Assembly (NCBI RefSeq): GCF_019800665.1
Contig: NZ_JAHVKO010000001.1
Coordinates: 1-64,000, forward strand
DNA: 64,000 nucleotides
Direction: 5' to 3'
From: Microbulbifer agarilyticus
Lineage (GTDB): Bacteria > Pseudomonadota > Gammaproteobacteria > Pseudomonadales > Cellvibrionaceae
Both the position numbers and the translations under genes were made by a program. The notes beneath the pieces were generated by a model, which saw only the letters and a list, made by a program, of their open reading frames with translations, ran no database searches and was not told where the DNA came from. Within the stretch, counting starts at the first letter, position 1. Each line of letters opens with the position of its first letter. Below, piece by piece: positions 8,115 through 17,092 of the stretch.

Positions 8115-8250
8115 CACACTGATCCCTTCTATTTCTGAGCAGTAGGCGTCATTATTCTTTTCAAGGGCGCGATCATACGTATCTGATAGGGCATCCAATT
8201 GATATGGATCAAGCCGGTCATGGGCGTGGATCACTAACTACGGGTTAAGT

Positions 8251-8949
8251 ATGAAGACTATCGGTATGCTCGGTGGGATGAGTTGGGAGTCAACGGCAAG
8301 CTATTACAAGGCCATCAATGAAGGAGTTAAGGAAAGCCTTGGCGGCCTGCACTCAGCAAAAATTGCGCTTTACAGTGTTGATTTCGATGAGATCGAGAAG
8401 CTTCAGCATCAGGGACGTTGGGATGAAACGGCGAATATTCTCGCGGATGCAGCCAGATCGGTAGAGGCCGCCGGGGCAGAGTTCCTGCTCATTTGCACAA
8501 ATACTATGCATAAGGTTGCAGGGGAAGTGGAGGCTGCCATATCCATACCTCTTGTGCATATTGCAGACGCCACGGCCCAGCAATTGCTAGCGGACGGAGT
8601 GAAGTCGGTAGGATTACTCGGGACAAAGTTCACCATGGAGCAGGAATTCTACAAGAGTCGACTGACAGAGCAGTATGGAATCAATGTGATTATTCCAACA
8701 CAAGACGAGCGCGATACCGTGCATGATGTGATTTACTCTGAGCTTTGTCTTGGCATCATCAACGATGAGTCTCGAGCAAAGTATATCGGCGTGATTCGTC
8801 ATCTGGCTGAGCAAGGCGCGGAAGCCGTGATACTGGGGTGTACGGAAATAGCACTGCTGATCGACCAATCAGATACAAGCGTACCGCTCTACGATACAAC
8901 CAAGATTCACGCTGCGAAGGCGGTGAATCTGGCGGTCAGTGAACTTTGA
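8251..8949 (+). CDS. Aspartate/glutamate racemase family protein
   Basis: A 232-residue cofactor-independent amino-acid racemase resembling E. coli YgeA. The N-terminus MKTIGMLGGMSWEST is the family signature. The two catalytic cysteines of the proton-relay mechanism are both present: Cys82 in LICTNTMHK and Cys197 in VILGCTEI. It probably interconverts L- and D-aspartate, or related amino acids, for cell wall or signalling use. It is followed 14 bases later by the hotdog thioesterase on the same strand, so the two may be cotranscribed. No signal peptide; cytoplasmic. Confidence 0.9.
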   Translation: MKTIGMLGGMSWESTASYYKAINEGVKESLGGLHSAKIALYSVDFDEIEKLQHQGRWDETANILADAARSVEAAGAEFLLICTNTMHKVAGEVEAAISIPLVHIADATAQQLLADGVKSVGLLGTKFTMEQEFYKSRLTEQYGINVIIPTQDERDTVHDVIYSELCLGIINDESRAKYIGVIRHLAEQGAEAVILGCTEIALLIDQSDTSVPLYDTTKIHAAKAVNLAVSEL

Positions 8950-8963
8950 CGGTGGAATAATAA

Positions 8964-9398
8964 ATGGATCGTAAAACACATTACCAAAAGCTGATTAGCA
9001 TGTATGCGGCGGCGCCGATTAACGAGATCTTCGCGCCTATAATGGAAGTGTCTGAAGGGGAGGCGGTCATCGAGATCGAGCTGTCGAAGAAGTACCATCA
9101 CTCTGGCGGTGGTGTGCACGGTTCAGTGTATTTTAAAATGCTCGATGATGCGGCTTTCTTTGCGGCCAACTCTCTGGAAGAAGAGGTGTTTGTCTTGACC
9201 ACATCCTTTACCACTTATATTACCCGGCCTGTAGCAACAGGGTGTATGCGGGCGGTAGGCAGGGTTGTGAATAGAAACAGGACCCAATTTATCGCAGAAT
9301 CCATCGTGTATGATGCCGAAGGTCGGGAGATCGGCCGAGGCAATGGTATTTTTGTGCGCGGCAAGCTTCCGCTGACGGATGCCGACGGATATGAGTGA
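8964..9398 (+). CDS. PaaI-like hotdog-fold thioesterase
   Basis: A 144-residue single hotdog domain. The conserved HSGGGVHGSVYFKMLDDAA segment (compare HxGxxHGGxxxxLxD of PaaI/4HBT enzymes) carries the active-site Asp/Glu region at the start of the hotdog helix. Such proteins hydrolyse acyl- or aryl-CoA thioesters, often as housekeeping detoxification of stalled CoA esters. The substrate is not predictable. It lies directly downstream of the racemase in the same direction. Confidence 0.85.
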   Translation: MDRKTHYQKLISMYAAAPINEIFAPIMEVSEGEAVIEIELSKKYHHSGGGVHGSVYFKMLDDAAFFAANSLEEEVFVLTTSFTTYITRPVATGCMRAVGRVVNRNRTQFIAESIVYDAEGREIGRGNGIFVRGKLPLTDADGYE

Positions 9399-9490
9399 CA
9401 GGAACTGGCCTGACGTCACCCAGTCGTCATCAGCTTTGGTGACTCGTCAGTTCTGATTGTGTAATTAACCTAGTGAAGCAAGGGTTGTTA

Positions 9491-9952
9491 ATGTTGATCA
9501 AAAAATCGTTAGTGGCTTTGGGTATGCTCCTATTCTTGTCTCAGCCAGTGATGGCGGAAATGGATAAAGAATTTGCACCTGTGGAAAAGATATTCGATGC
9601 GTTATCCGCGTTTGATCACGAAGGTATGAAGAGTGCGGTAACCCCAAGCTTTGTTTTGCTGGAGCATGGAGAAGTTTGGGATATCCAAAAGCTGATTGAC
9701 GCGGTAAAGCCGGCCGAGTACCAGCGCAGAAATTTCATCAGTGTTATCTCTAAAGACGTGAAGGCTGAGATGGCGGTGATCAATTATTGGAACAAGGCAG
9801 TGTTCAAAAGTGGGGATAAAACCACTGAGCGTGCCTGGCTGGAAAGTGTCGTTGTGGTAAAGACGGAAAACGGTTGGCTTCTTGAGCAAATGCATTCCAC
9901 GCGCATCAAGCTCGAGGATTTGCCTAAGGGACTGGAGTTTATTGAACTCTAG
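9491..9952 (+). CDS. Secreted NTF2-like protein
   Basis: About 153 residues from the ATG preceded by CAAGGG; an upstream in-frame GTG (9473) is less convincing. The signal peptide MLIKKSLVALGMLLFLSQPVMA is followed by a small alpha-plus-beta domain (VEKIFDALSAFDHEGMKSA ... LLEQMHSTRI) typical of SnoaL/NTF2-like or DUF4440 proteins. These form a cone-shaped pocket that may bind a small ligand or act as an isomerase; no catalytic residues can be named. Periplasmic location is predicted. Confidence 0.7.
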   Translation: MLIKKSLVALGMLLFLSQPVMAEMDKEFAPVEKIFDALSAFDHEGMKSAVTPSFVLLEHGEVWDIQKLIDAVKPAEYQRRNFISVISKDVKAEMAVINYWNKAVFKSGDKTTERAWLESVVVVKTENGWLLEQMHSTRIKLEDLPKGLEFIEL

Positions 9953-10031
9953 AGTGCTTACGCCATTCTGGTCGCCGTACTCAGCACGGTGCTCGTCCTC
10001 CAATTTAGCACCGATCTATTGCGTTAGTTTG

Positions 10032-10394
10032 ATGATGCGAAAAGTAATATCGCTTGTTTTGGCCTACTTTTTCATCGCCCTCGCGGTGATTGGTGTGTTC
10101 CTGCCGGGTATTCCTACGGTTCCTTTCCTTCTGCTTTCCGCCTGGTTTGCCGCGCGTGGTTCAGACCGCTTGCACAAGTGGTTGTATGCACACCCCACCT
10201 TCGGCAGCCTGTTGATCAACTGGGAGCAGCAAAAGGCCATATCACGCAAGAGTAAAATTATCGCCGTGCTTATGTTGTGCGGCAGTTGGATTTTTCTATA
10301 TCACTACCTCGAGAGTACCTGGCTGCTATTGGCAATCAGCGGTATTTTCTTGCTTGTGGCGGCGTTTATCCTCTCTCGCCGTGAGCCCTATTAA
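10032..10394 (+). CDS. DUF454 (YbaN-like) inner-membrane protein
   Basis: A 120-residue protein whose family signature is the sequence GVFLPGIPTVPFLLLSAWFAARGS near the N-terminus, followed by the conserved HKWLYAHPTFG and two further C-terminal membrane helices. This is the YbaN/DUF454 family, of unknown function, widespread in proteobacteria. The first of two adjacent ATG codons is used; the open frame upstream shows no family resemblance. Confidence 0.85.
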   Translation: MMRKVISLVLAYFFIALAVIGVFLPGIPTVPFLLLSAWFAARGSDRLHKWLYAHPTFGSLLINWEQQKAISRKSKIIAVLMLCGSWIFLYHYLESTWLLLAISGIFLLVAAFILSRREPY

Positions 10395-10539
10395 GCCGGC
10401 GCACAAAGTTTCAAACTGGCCGGAATCCAAAGAATGACCTCCCGGTGTGCTATAGCATTAGGCTGTAGCGCCATACCGCAATGTGTACCCTGGTGGTAGG
10501 CGCCCACTCCGTTTATACGGACCCTTGGCGTGCGGGAGC

Positions 10540-11727
10540 ATGGAAATGGAAGGCATATTGGCTGGGACAGTCGCCCTACGGCTATTGCTCGCGGCCGGTC
10601 TGACGCTGGCGCTGATACTGGTGCTGGTGGCGTTGAGGTTTCTGTTTACGCGCGCGACACAGCGTGTGGATGACCGCCTCTTGCATTCCCGTTGGGCGCT
10701 GGCAATTCAAGACATGGAGCTAATGTCTGCTGCGAACCTGCGCAGGGGACTCTGCTTTTTGCTTGGCGCCGCACATATGTTTGCGGCACTGTTTGCCGTC
10801 TACCTGTATATCCCCTTTATGCTCGGTCTGTTTCCGGGTACCGAGCCGCTGGCCCTGCCGCTGGCGCAGTACTTTGTCACGCCGCTGACTCAGCTCTGGC
10901 AGGCACTGATCGACTATCTGCCTTCCCTGGTCAGCATGCTGGTGATCCTTTTTTATGCCTGGCTGATCTTGAAGTTACTCTACGTGGTGAAGGTTGCCTT
11001 ACAGAAGCGCTATCTGACGTTACCGGACTTTCGCCCGGAGTGGAGTGAGCCGACCTATAAGATACTGCGTTTCCTGGTGCTGGCACTGACTTTGGCGATG
11101 GTCGTGCCGCTACTCCCGGGGGCGGATTCGCCGGCATTCAAGGGTGTTTCCTTGTTCGTTGGCGCGATGGTGACCTTGGGCTCAACCACGGCGATGGGCA
11201 ACATTACGTCGGGCATCGTGCTGATTTATACCCGGGCTTTCAACGTTGGCGATATGGTGCGGGTGGGCGAAGCCTTCGGGGAGGTGGTGGAGCGCTCGCT
11301 GGTGGCGACCCGCATCAAGACACCGAAACACGAGATTGTCACCATCCCCAACTCTTCCGTGTTGAGCAGCCAAGTGACCAATTATTCGGATCGCTCAGAG
11401 TCCCCCGCGCATCTGGTGCATGTGCAGGTGAGTATTGGCTACGACGTGGATTGGCGCACTGTGCATCAATTGATGGTGGCGGCTGCACAGGATACCGCGC
11501 TGATTGATCCTGTGCCGGAGCCCTTTGTGCTGCAGAAGGGCATGGGAGATTTCAGTGTGAGCTATGAGATAAACGCCTATACGCGCGCCTCGGCGCAGCT
11601 ACCGCAGATCTATTCCGAGTTGATGCAGCATGTCCTCGATCGGTTTGCGCAGGCAGACATCGAGATACTGTCTCCAGCCTATACCGCCATCCGCGACGGG
11701 AATCGCCGAACCACGCCTTCGACATAA
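10540..11727 (+). CDS. MscS-family mechanosensitive ion channel
   Basis: About 395 residues with four N-terminal membrane helices, then the MscS pore helix and cytoplasmic beta domain. The pore-lining region VSLFVGAMVTLGSTTAMGNITSGIVLIYTRAF is followed by the upper beta domain NVGDMVRVGEAFGEVVERSLVATRIKTPKHEIVTIPNS, a hallmark of MscS. Such channels release solutes on hypo-osmotic shock. The start is set at the ATG pair near GGGAG; an in-frame GTG 19 codons upstream gives a charged leader without support. Its stop is followed by a spacer holding a TATAAT-like box. Confidence 0.9.
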   Translation: MEMEGILAGTVALRLLLAAGLTLALILVLVALRFLFTRATQRVDDRLLHSRWALAIQDMELMSAANLRRGLCFLLGAAHMFAALFAVYLYIPFMLGLFPGTEPLALPLAQYFVTPLTQLWQALIDYLPSLVSMLVILFYAWLILKLLYVVKVALQKRYLTLPDFRPEWSEPTYKILRFLVLALTLAMVVPLLPGADSPAFKGVSLFVGAMVTLGSTTAMGNITSGIVLIYTRAFNVGDMVRVGEAFGEVVERSLVATRIKTPKHEIVTIPNSSVLSSQVTNYSDRSESPAHLVHVQVSIGYDVDWRTVHQLMVAAAQDTALIDPVPEPFVLQKGMGDFSVSYEINAYTRASAQLPQIYSELMQHVLDRFAQADIEILSPAYTAIRDGNRRTTPST

Positions 11728-11852
11728 GGCCCGCTTTGGGGCACCCGGGAGCGATTTATCCGCCAGTCCGGTAGCGCACTACACCGATGAACTGCTCACA
11801 GGGGTTACCAGTGCGGACGCCATCGTGCTGCATCGTGCTGGCGGTGCCCATG

Positions 11853-11858
11853 TATAAT
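11853..11858 (+). promoter_or_regulatory. Putative -10 box upstream of the amidohydrolase
   Basis: A consensus TATAAT lies 90 bases before the amidohydrolase start in the spacer after mscS. No good TTGACA-like -35 is at 16-18 bases. The direct repeat of CATCGTGCTG at 11821-11840 lies just upstream. A promoter is plausible but unproven. Confidence 0.35.
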
Positions 11859-11947
11859 TTTGGTGTGCCCAGTCTGATTGCGGCATAGCGGCGGTTCCTA
11901 CACGACCGCTGCTCTAGTGGATGGATAACCCGAGGTGACAACCACCA

Positions 11948-12772
11948 ATGCCTGGTCGAGATCACAGCATCAATCCCAGCACCAATCCCGGCACCAAGCC
12001 CAGCACCAATCTCAGCGCCAAACACAGCACCCGAATCTTTGATAGCCACCTGCATATTATCCCGGCTGGTTACCCTCTGTATGAGAACAACGGGTTCCTG
12101 CCAGATTACTTTTCCGTGGCGGACTATCGTACGGCGATGGAAGCCTATGATGTGCAGGGCGGTGTGGTGGTTTCCGGTTCATTTCAGAAACAGGACCAGA
12201 GCTATTTACTGGACTCTCTGCGCAAGCTCGGAGAGGGCTTTTTCGGTGTTACGCAGTTGCGTTTTTCCGTCAGCGACGAAGACATCATTGCGCTGAATCG
12301 TGCGAGGGTGCGCGGTGTGCGTTTTAACGTAATGCGTGGCGGCTCTGAGACTGTGGACAACTTGGCATCATTCGCTGCACGGATCTATGAGCTGGCGAAC
12401 TGGCATGTGGAACTCTATATCGATGCCAGAGAGATCGAGCCACTCTATGGCACCCTGGTGGCGCTGCCGTCTGTTTCGATCGACCACCTGGGGTTAAGCA
12501 AGGCCGGATTGCCGTGGGTGATCAAATTGGCTGAGTGTGGTGTAAAAGTGAAAGCGACGGGGTTTGGGCGGGTCGATTACGAACCCGGACAGGCGCTCTC
12601 CGCGATTTATGACGCCAATCCTGCGAGTCTGATGTTTGGCACTGACCTGCCCGGAACCCGGGCGCCAAGACCTTTTTGCGCGAATGATATTGCGATGATT
12701 CAGGAGACCCTGGGTGACGCGGGGGTCAATCGAGTGCTCTGTGACAATGCGCTTGCTTTTTATAACCGCTAG
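11948..12772 (+). CDS. Amidohydrolase-family (amidohydrolase-2-like) metal-dependent hydrolase
   Basis: A 274-residue TIM-barrel hydrolase. The metal-binding start IFDSHLHIIP carries HxH; later landmarks are RGVRFNVMRGG, SIDHLGLSK (metal or proton-shuttle His) and MFGTDLPGTRAPRP (catalytic Asp). It resembles the dicarboxylic lactone/ACMS decarboxylase-like amidohydrolase-2 group that acts on lactones and small carboxylates. The first 28 residues are unusual: a low-complexity run of four-residue units (SINP, STNP, GTKP, STNL, SAKH) encoded by a 12-base tandem repeat. No later start codon precedes the HxH motif, so the repeat is probably translated. Confidence 0.8.
   Translation: MPGRDHSINPSTNPGTKPSTNLSAKHSTRIFDSHLHIIPAGYPLYENNGFLPDYFSVADYRTAMEAYDVQGGVVVSGSFQKQDQSYLLDSLRKLGEGFFGVTQLRFSVSDEDIIALNRARVRGVRFNVMRGGSETVDNLASFAARIYELANWHVELYIDAREIEPLYGTLVALPSVSIDHLGLSKAGLPWVIKLAECGVKVKATGFGRVDYEPGQALSAIYDANPASLMFGTDLPGTRAPRPFCANDIAMIQETLGDAGVNRVLCDNALAFYNR
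11966..12025 (+). repeat. 12-base tandem repeat, five units, in the amidohydrolase 5' end
   Basis: Five consecutive units related to AGCACCAATCCC; unit two is the consensus, and units one, three, four and five differ from it at one to several positions. As 12 is a multiple of three, changes in copy number keep the reading frame. Confidence 0.85.
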
Positions 12773-12896
12773 CCGGTTACAACTGTGGATAAATAGTGGG
12801 GTTCCTGAAGTGCCACATCCAGCTTTTGCGGGATGGATACAGTGCAGTAGTATTGCGATCAAATCCTTGTGAATAAATATCCCATAAGCTGAGAGT

Positions 12897-14099
12897 ATGG
12901 CTGGAAACAAAGTTCGTCGACGCAGTGCGCGTGAAATTTTTACTGCATTCCTGAGGCTGGGACTCACCTCTTTCGGCGGTCCCATCGCCCATTTGGGGTA
13001 CTTCCGCACAGAGTTTGTTGAGAAGCGGGCATGGCTCGATGAACAGCAGTTTGGCCAGCTGCTTTCGATCAGTCAGTTTTTGCCCGGGCCGGCTAGTAGC
13101 CAGCTGGGCTTTTGTATCGGGCTGCTCAAGGGCGGCTGGCTCGGGGCGCTTTGTGCTTTTCTCGCGTTTACCTTGCCGTCGGTCATGCTGCTGGTGGTGT
13201 TCGCGGGGCTTTCCTCTTTCCTTTCCGGGCCCGTTGGCATTGCCATCGTACACGGGTTGAAACTGGTAGCCTGTGCGGTCGTTGCGGATGCGCTGCTCGG
13301 TATGTCCAGAAACTTATGCCCGGATGCAAAACGGCGCACCATTGCTGTGGCTGCGGCGGCACTGCTACTGGTGTTCTCAACCTCCTATATGCAGCTGCTG
13401 GTGATTCTGCTGGGTGGTATTGCGGGCGTGCTGGCGCTCAGCGGAACGGCGAGCAACAATGCCGCCACCCCAATTTCGGTTTCTTTTGGCAAGCGCACCG
13501 GGTCGGTGCTAATTACGGTATTTTTTGCCTTGCTGTTTGCCTTGCCGCTGTTCGCCAGCGCAGCGCCGAATCTGCTGTCTGTTGCCGAGGCGTTTTACCG
13601 CGCAGGTGCCCTGGTATTTGGTGGTGGGCACGTTGTATTGCCGCTACTTGAGGATTCTGTGGTGACGCAGCGCTGGGTGAGCCCGGATCAGTTTCTGTCT
13701 GGTTACGGCGCTTCTCAGGCCATTCCGGGGCCGATGTTTGCATTCTCTGCCTACCTGGGTGCGCTGATCCCCACCGGCGCGGGTGCCTTGTTGACCGCTG
13801 CGGTGGCATTGATTTTCATGTTTCTGCCCGGGTTTCTGCTGGTGGCTGGTGTGCTGCCGTTCTGGAGTTCTGTATCCCATAGTCCGGTTGCCGCGCGTGT
13901 TATCGCAGGTGTGAATGCAGCGGTGGTCGGTCTGTTGGGTGCGGCACTGTATAACCCGATTTTCACCTCGGGTATTGAAGGTACCCAAGATCTCGCCATT
14001 GCGCTGGTCGGCTTCGGCTTACTGGCGGTTTGGCGAGTCTCGCCACTGTTCGTGGTGTTGTGGTGTGTGCTCGCCAGTGTCGTGCCGGTTTTGATTTAG
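12897..14099 (+). CDS. chrA: Chromate transporter ChrA
   Basis: A 400-residue, full-length (two-domain) CHR-family membrane protein. Both halves show the CHR signature: FLRLGLTSFGGPIAHLGYF with QFLPGPASSQLG in the first, and YRAGALVFGGGHVVLPLL with ASQAIPGPMFAFSAYLG in the second. Long CHR proteins export chromate from the cytoplasm, driven by the membrane potential, and confer chromate resistance; some are sulfate-linked. No chrB or other chromate-responsive regulator is adjacent. A 15-base gap and change of content separate it from the next gene. Confidence 0.92.
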   Translation: MAGNKVRRRSAREIFTAFLRLGLTSFGGPIAHLGYFRTEFVEKRAWLDEQQFGQLLSISQFLPGPASSQLGFCIGLLKGGWLGALCAFLAFTLPSVMLLVVFAGLSSFLSGPVGIAIVHGLKLVACAVVADALLGMSRNLCPDAKRRTIAVAAAALLLVFSTSYMQLLVILLGGIAGVLALSGTASNNAATPISVSFGKRTGSVLITVFFALLFALPLFASAAPNLLSVAEAFYRAGALVFGGGHVVLPLLEDSVVTQRWVSPDQFLSGYGASQAIPGPMFAFSAYLGALIPTGAGALLTAAVALIFMFLPGFLLVAGVLPFWSSVSHSPVAARVIAGVNAAVVGLLGAALYNPIFTSGIEGTQDLAIALVGFGLLAVWRVSPLFVVLWCVLASVVPVLI

Positions 14100-14174
14100 C
14101 GCTCGCTTGCTTCTATATATTTGATTGCGGGCCCGAAGATTTCAGCCTGTAATCACTTTTGTGGAGCTTTTCTT

Positions 14175-14579
14175 ATGCAGCGACAGGGTGGGAATTGTGC
14201 CGTCGCCCAGCAGTTATACGATGCGTTTCTGGCGGGAGATCTGGACGGGATCTACGCTCTGCTGGATCCGAACATCGAGTGGGAGTTGGTGGGTTCCGAG
14301 GAGGTGCCACATTTTGGTGTTTACCGCGGTCTCGACGAGGTGATGCGCTTTTTCTCCATTGTCGGTGATATCAACCGAGTCGAGTCGTTTGAGGTGCTTT
14401 CTTATACAGAGACGGAGAAGGGCGCTTATGTGGAGTGCCGGGAACGCGGCCATTTTGCCGGGCACCCGCAGCACTTCGATATACGCTCTTGCCAGATTCT
14501 GGAAATTGAAAGCGGTCGTATCGTGCGCTTTCGCATCTATCAGGACACTTCGCAAATGGTAGATGCCTGGCGGTCCTGA
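14175..14579 (+). CDS. SnoaL-like (ketosteroid isomerase-type) protein
   Basis: A 134-residue protein from the ATG that follows GGAG. The sequence AQQLYDAFLAGDLDGIYALLDPNIEWELVG, then GVYRGLDEVMRFF and a C-terminal IVRFRIYQDTSQMVDAW, is the usual layout of SnoaL-like/DUF4440 NTF2-fold proteins. They bind small hydrophobic ligands and include isomerases and epoxide hydrolases, but function cannot be predicted from sequence. No signal peptide. It is convergent with the DUF885 gene; only 27 bases lie between their stops and no terminator was seen there. Confidence 0.75.
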   Translation: MQRQGGNCAVAQQLYDAFLAGDLDGIYALLDPNIEWELVGSEEVPHFGVYRGLDEVMRFFSIVGDINRVESFEVLSYTETEKGAYVECRERGHFAGHPQHFDIRSCQILEIESGRIVRFRIYQDTSQMVDAWRS

Positions 14580-14606
14580 CGCGGCCAGTGTGTAGCCCGG
14601 TACTCG

Positions 14607-16475
14607 TTACAGTTCGTCGAGCGGCTTCTCCTCCAGCTTCGCCAGCATCAGTTCGCGGATAACCGGTACCGGTGCGTTGCCGTAGCTCAGGAAGGTCTCG
14701 TGGAATTGCTTCAAGTCGAATGCGTCGCCCATCTTTTCCTTGATTTCATCGCGTAATTCCATGATGTCCATGTAGCCGGCAAAATAGCTGGTGAGCTGCA
14801 CCTGACTGAGCGTGGCGCGGCGCCATTTGCCCAGTGCCTCGGTCTGTTGCTGGAACCCCTGCTTCATCATCATATCCATGGCTTCTGCTTCGGTCATGCC
14901 CCTTACCTGAATGGAGTAATCCAGAAGGGTATTGATGACGGTGCGCAGGTTCCACTTGTAATACATCATCCAGAGTTCTGGCTCGAAGTTGCCGTAGCCG
15001 GCTTCCAGCATCATACGTTCGGTGTAGACCGCCCAGCCCTCAATCATCGCACCATTGCCGAGAATATTCTTGATGAGGCTGGGGGACTGGTTGGCGTATA
15101 CCAGTTGCGTGTAATGCCCGGGAATGGCCTCGTGAATATTCAGTATCTGCATCAGATAGGTGTTGTATTCACGCAGAAAGCTTTCGGCGCGATCGTCCGG
15201 GAGTTCCGCAACCGGCATTACGTTATAGTAGGTATTGGCATCTTTATCGTAGGGCCCCGGTGCATTGATCGAGGCAATGGCGAAACCGCGCATGTAGGGT
15301 GGCGTGGTACGGACAACTAATGGCTTTTCTTCGTCCAGTGACAGCAGGTCTTTTTCTTTGACGAAGGCGACAAGCTCTGGAATCTGTTTTTCCACCTCGG
15401 CCTTGAAGGTTTCCTTGGTGGCGTGATTCAGTGAAAGCTTTTCCAGTACCTTGTGGATTTTTTCCAGAATATCGCTCGGGCGTTTTTCGTCGGGAAAATA
15501 CTTGGGCCACAGCTTGTCTGCCAGCTCATCCATTTTCAGGTGGAGGCGATCTTTCTCGCGCAGCGCGCGTTCGTACAGCGATTTCCCGCTCATGCTGATC
15601 TGAATATCGTAACCAAACTTTTGCTCGTATTGTTCTTCGCCAATACGGAAATCGCGGAAGCTTTGGGCGTTCGCCATTTGTGAATGCAGCGTTTGCAGGA
15701 AAACGACGTACTCATCGATGGCCTTGCGCGCATCCTTCAGGCGGCTTAAGAACTGTTCCTGTTCTCTTGGGGAGAGTCCGCTATCTTCAACCTGGCTTTC
15801 CAGTGCTTCGCCAAATACGGACTTGGCGCCTTCATTTTGCTGAATGGCCAGCATCAGCTGAGGCGCGGCAGGGTTTTTCAGGGTTTTTTCTGCAGCGGCG
15901 TAATAGGCGGGCACCTTGGTAAGGCGTTCGCTAAAGGTGCGCAGACGCTCGTCCAGCGGTGCGTAATCGGTATTCAGGATCAACGCGAAACCGTGCGACA
16001 CATTGTAATCGGCGGGGTTCCACTCGTGAGGTTTGAATTCGGTCAGCTTCCAGATGGTTTGGTTCAGAAAATTAATGATCAGCGCAAGATCGGTGCGCGC
16101 TCCGGCACTCAGGGTCTGCGGGTCGAATCCGGAAAATTGATTCAGGTAGTTTCGCGCAAAGCTCAGTACCGCGCGACGGTAGTGGTTGTCCGGTACCTGA
16201 AGTTCACTGGCGACTTTGTAGTAGCCGTTGCTGATTGCCCAGGTGGGGAATAGCTGCCACATGCGCTCAATCATCTGTGCGCTCAGGCGCTCAAATGTTT
16301 CTTCGTTAACCGTAGCGCGTCGGCTGGGTTTCTCTTCTTCGGCGGGGGATTCGGTTACGCTCTGATCGACGAGCGTCTGCGGTGTGTTGGCGCCAGTATT
16401 CTCTTGTGGCGTATCTTTCGGTCCGCAGGCGCAGAGTATGCTGGTGAGGAGAAGTATCGCAGTCAGTTGTTTCAT
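14607..16475 (-). CDS. DUF885 family lipoprotein, probable metallopeptidase
   Basis: A 622-residue protein with a lipoprotein-like signal (MKQLTAILLLTSILCACG, lipidation Cys at 18). The body is DUF885: the conserved segment NIHEAIPGHYTQL contains a His-Glu-x5-His arrangement, followed about 30 residues later by MIEGWAVYTERMM. This resembles the zinc site of M32/M3-like gluzincins. Members are exported and widespread in marine gammaproteobacteria; peptidase activity is inferred, not shown here. A spacer with proline, glutamate and threonine (residues 20-55) tethers the domain to the membrane. No close operon partner. Confidence 0.85.
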   Translation of the reverse strand: MKQLTAILLLTSILCACGPKDTPQENTGANTPQTLVDQSVTESPAEEEKPSRRATVNEETFERLSAQMIERMWQLFPTWAISNGYYKVASELQVPDNHYRRAVLSFARNYLNQFSGFDPQTLSAGARTDLALIINFLNQTIWKLTEFKPHEWNPADYNVSHGFALILNTDYAPLDERLRTFSERLTKVPAYYAAAEKTLKNPAAPQLMLAIQQNEGAKSVFGEALESQVEDSGLSPREQEQFLSRLKDARKAIDEYVVFLQTLHSQMANAQSFRDFRIGEEQYEQKFGYDIQISMSGKSLYERALREKDRLHLKMDELADKLWPKYFPDEKRPSDILEKIHKVLEKLSLNHATKETFKAEVEKQIPELVAFVKEKDLLSLDEEKPLVVRTTPPYMRGFAIASINAPGPYDKDANTYYNVMPVAELPDDRAESFLREYNTYLMQILNIHEAIPGHYTQLVYANQSPSLIKNILGNGAMIEGWAVYTERMMLEAGYGNFEPELWMMYYKWNLRTVINTLLDYSIQVRGMTEAEAMDMMMKQGFQQQTEALGKWRRATLSQVQLTSYFAGYMDIMELRDEIKEKMGDAFDLKQFHETFLSYGNAPVPVIRELMLAKLEEKPLDEL

Positions 16476-16680
16476 AGAGGTGCTCGAACTTTTGACCGAA
16501 TCTGTTGAAAAACTAGCACAGTCGTCTTGTTAGCAGGATTTTATCCGTACACAATTTCGTGTGACCGAGCTTACCTTGTTTCCACTTCGCGTGGCGACTA
16601 CAGTGTCAAATTCTGGATTTGTGGTCGAGCGCCACGATTCTACCCTCACTAATAATGAACTGTGCATAGAGGAGTCAGAT

Positions 16681-17025
16681 ATGACTGAGCTGGCAGCTCA
16701 AGCCTGCGAGGCCTGTCGTGCAGACGCACCACTGGTATCCGATGAAGAACTCGCGACACTGATCCGCGAAATTCCGGATTGGACCCCGATGACCCGCGAC
16801 GGCGTCATGCAATTGGAGCGTGTGTTTAAGTTCCGTAACTTCAAGCAGGCGTTAGCGTTTACTAATCGCGTCGGCGCGATTGCGGAAGAGGTGGGCCACC
16901 ATCCGGCACTACTGACGGAGTGGGGCAAGGTAACCGTTACCTGGTGGAGTCACGAGGCGGGCGGTTTGCACAAGAATGACTTTATTATGGCGGCGCGAAC
17001 CGACCAGCAGCTGGACGCAGAGTAA
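16681..17025 (+). CDS. phhB: 4a-hydroxytetrahydrobiopterin dehydratase (PhhB/PCD)
   Basis: A 114-residue pterin-4a-carbinolamine dehydratase, which regenerates tetrahydropterin for phenylalanine hydroxylase. Visible landmarks are [50 protein letters not shown] and GGLHKNDF; the His-His pair and the following His are the catalytic residues. The ATG start is preceded by AGAGGAG at 7 bases; the longer frame from 16561 has no family match. No phenylalanine hydroxylase gene lies nearby. Confidence 0.92.
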   Translation: MTELAAQACEACRADAPLVSDEELATLIREIPDWTPMTRDGVMQLERVFKFRNFKQALAFTNRVGAIAEEVGHHPALLTEWGKVTVTWWSHEAGGLHKNDFIMAARTDQQLDAE

Positions 17026-17046
17026 AAACTTCTGCGGTTCCGGTTT

Positions 17047-17080
17047 CCAGGCTAGCGCTCAATTGTGAGTTCTAGCCTGG
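17047..17080. terminator. Hairpin between convergent phhB and tlyA
   Basis: CCAGGCTAG and CTAGCCTGG pair perfectly (9 bases) around a 16-base loop. It lies between two converging stop codons, where it could end transcription from both sides, but it has no T-run. Confidence 0.4.
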
Positions 17081-17092
17081 AGTCGCGAGTGC

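Noticed and set aside
8115-8234. Upstream GTG start for the ODP-type hydrolase
   Set aside because: No ribosome-binding site and no family resemblance in the 40 extra residues; the internal ATG has AGAAGGGA.
11966-12025. CRISPR-like array
   Set aside because: The repeats are 12 bases, directly adjacent without spacers, and lie in a coding sequence.
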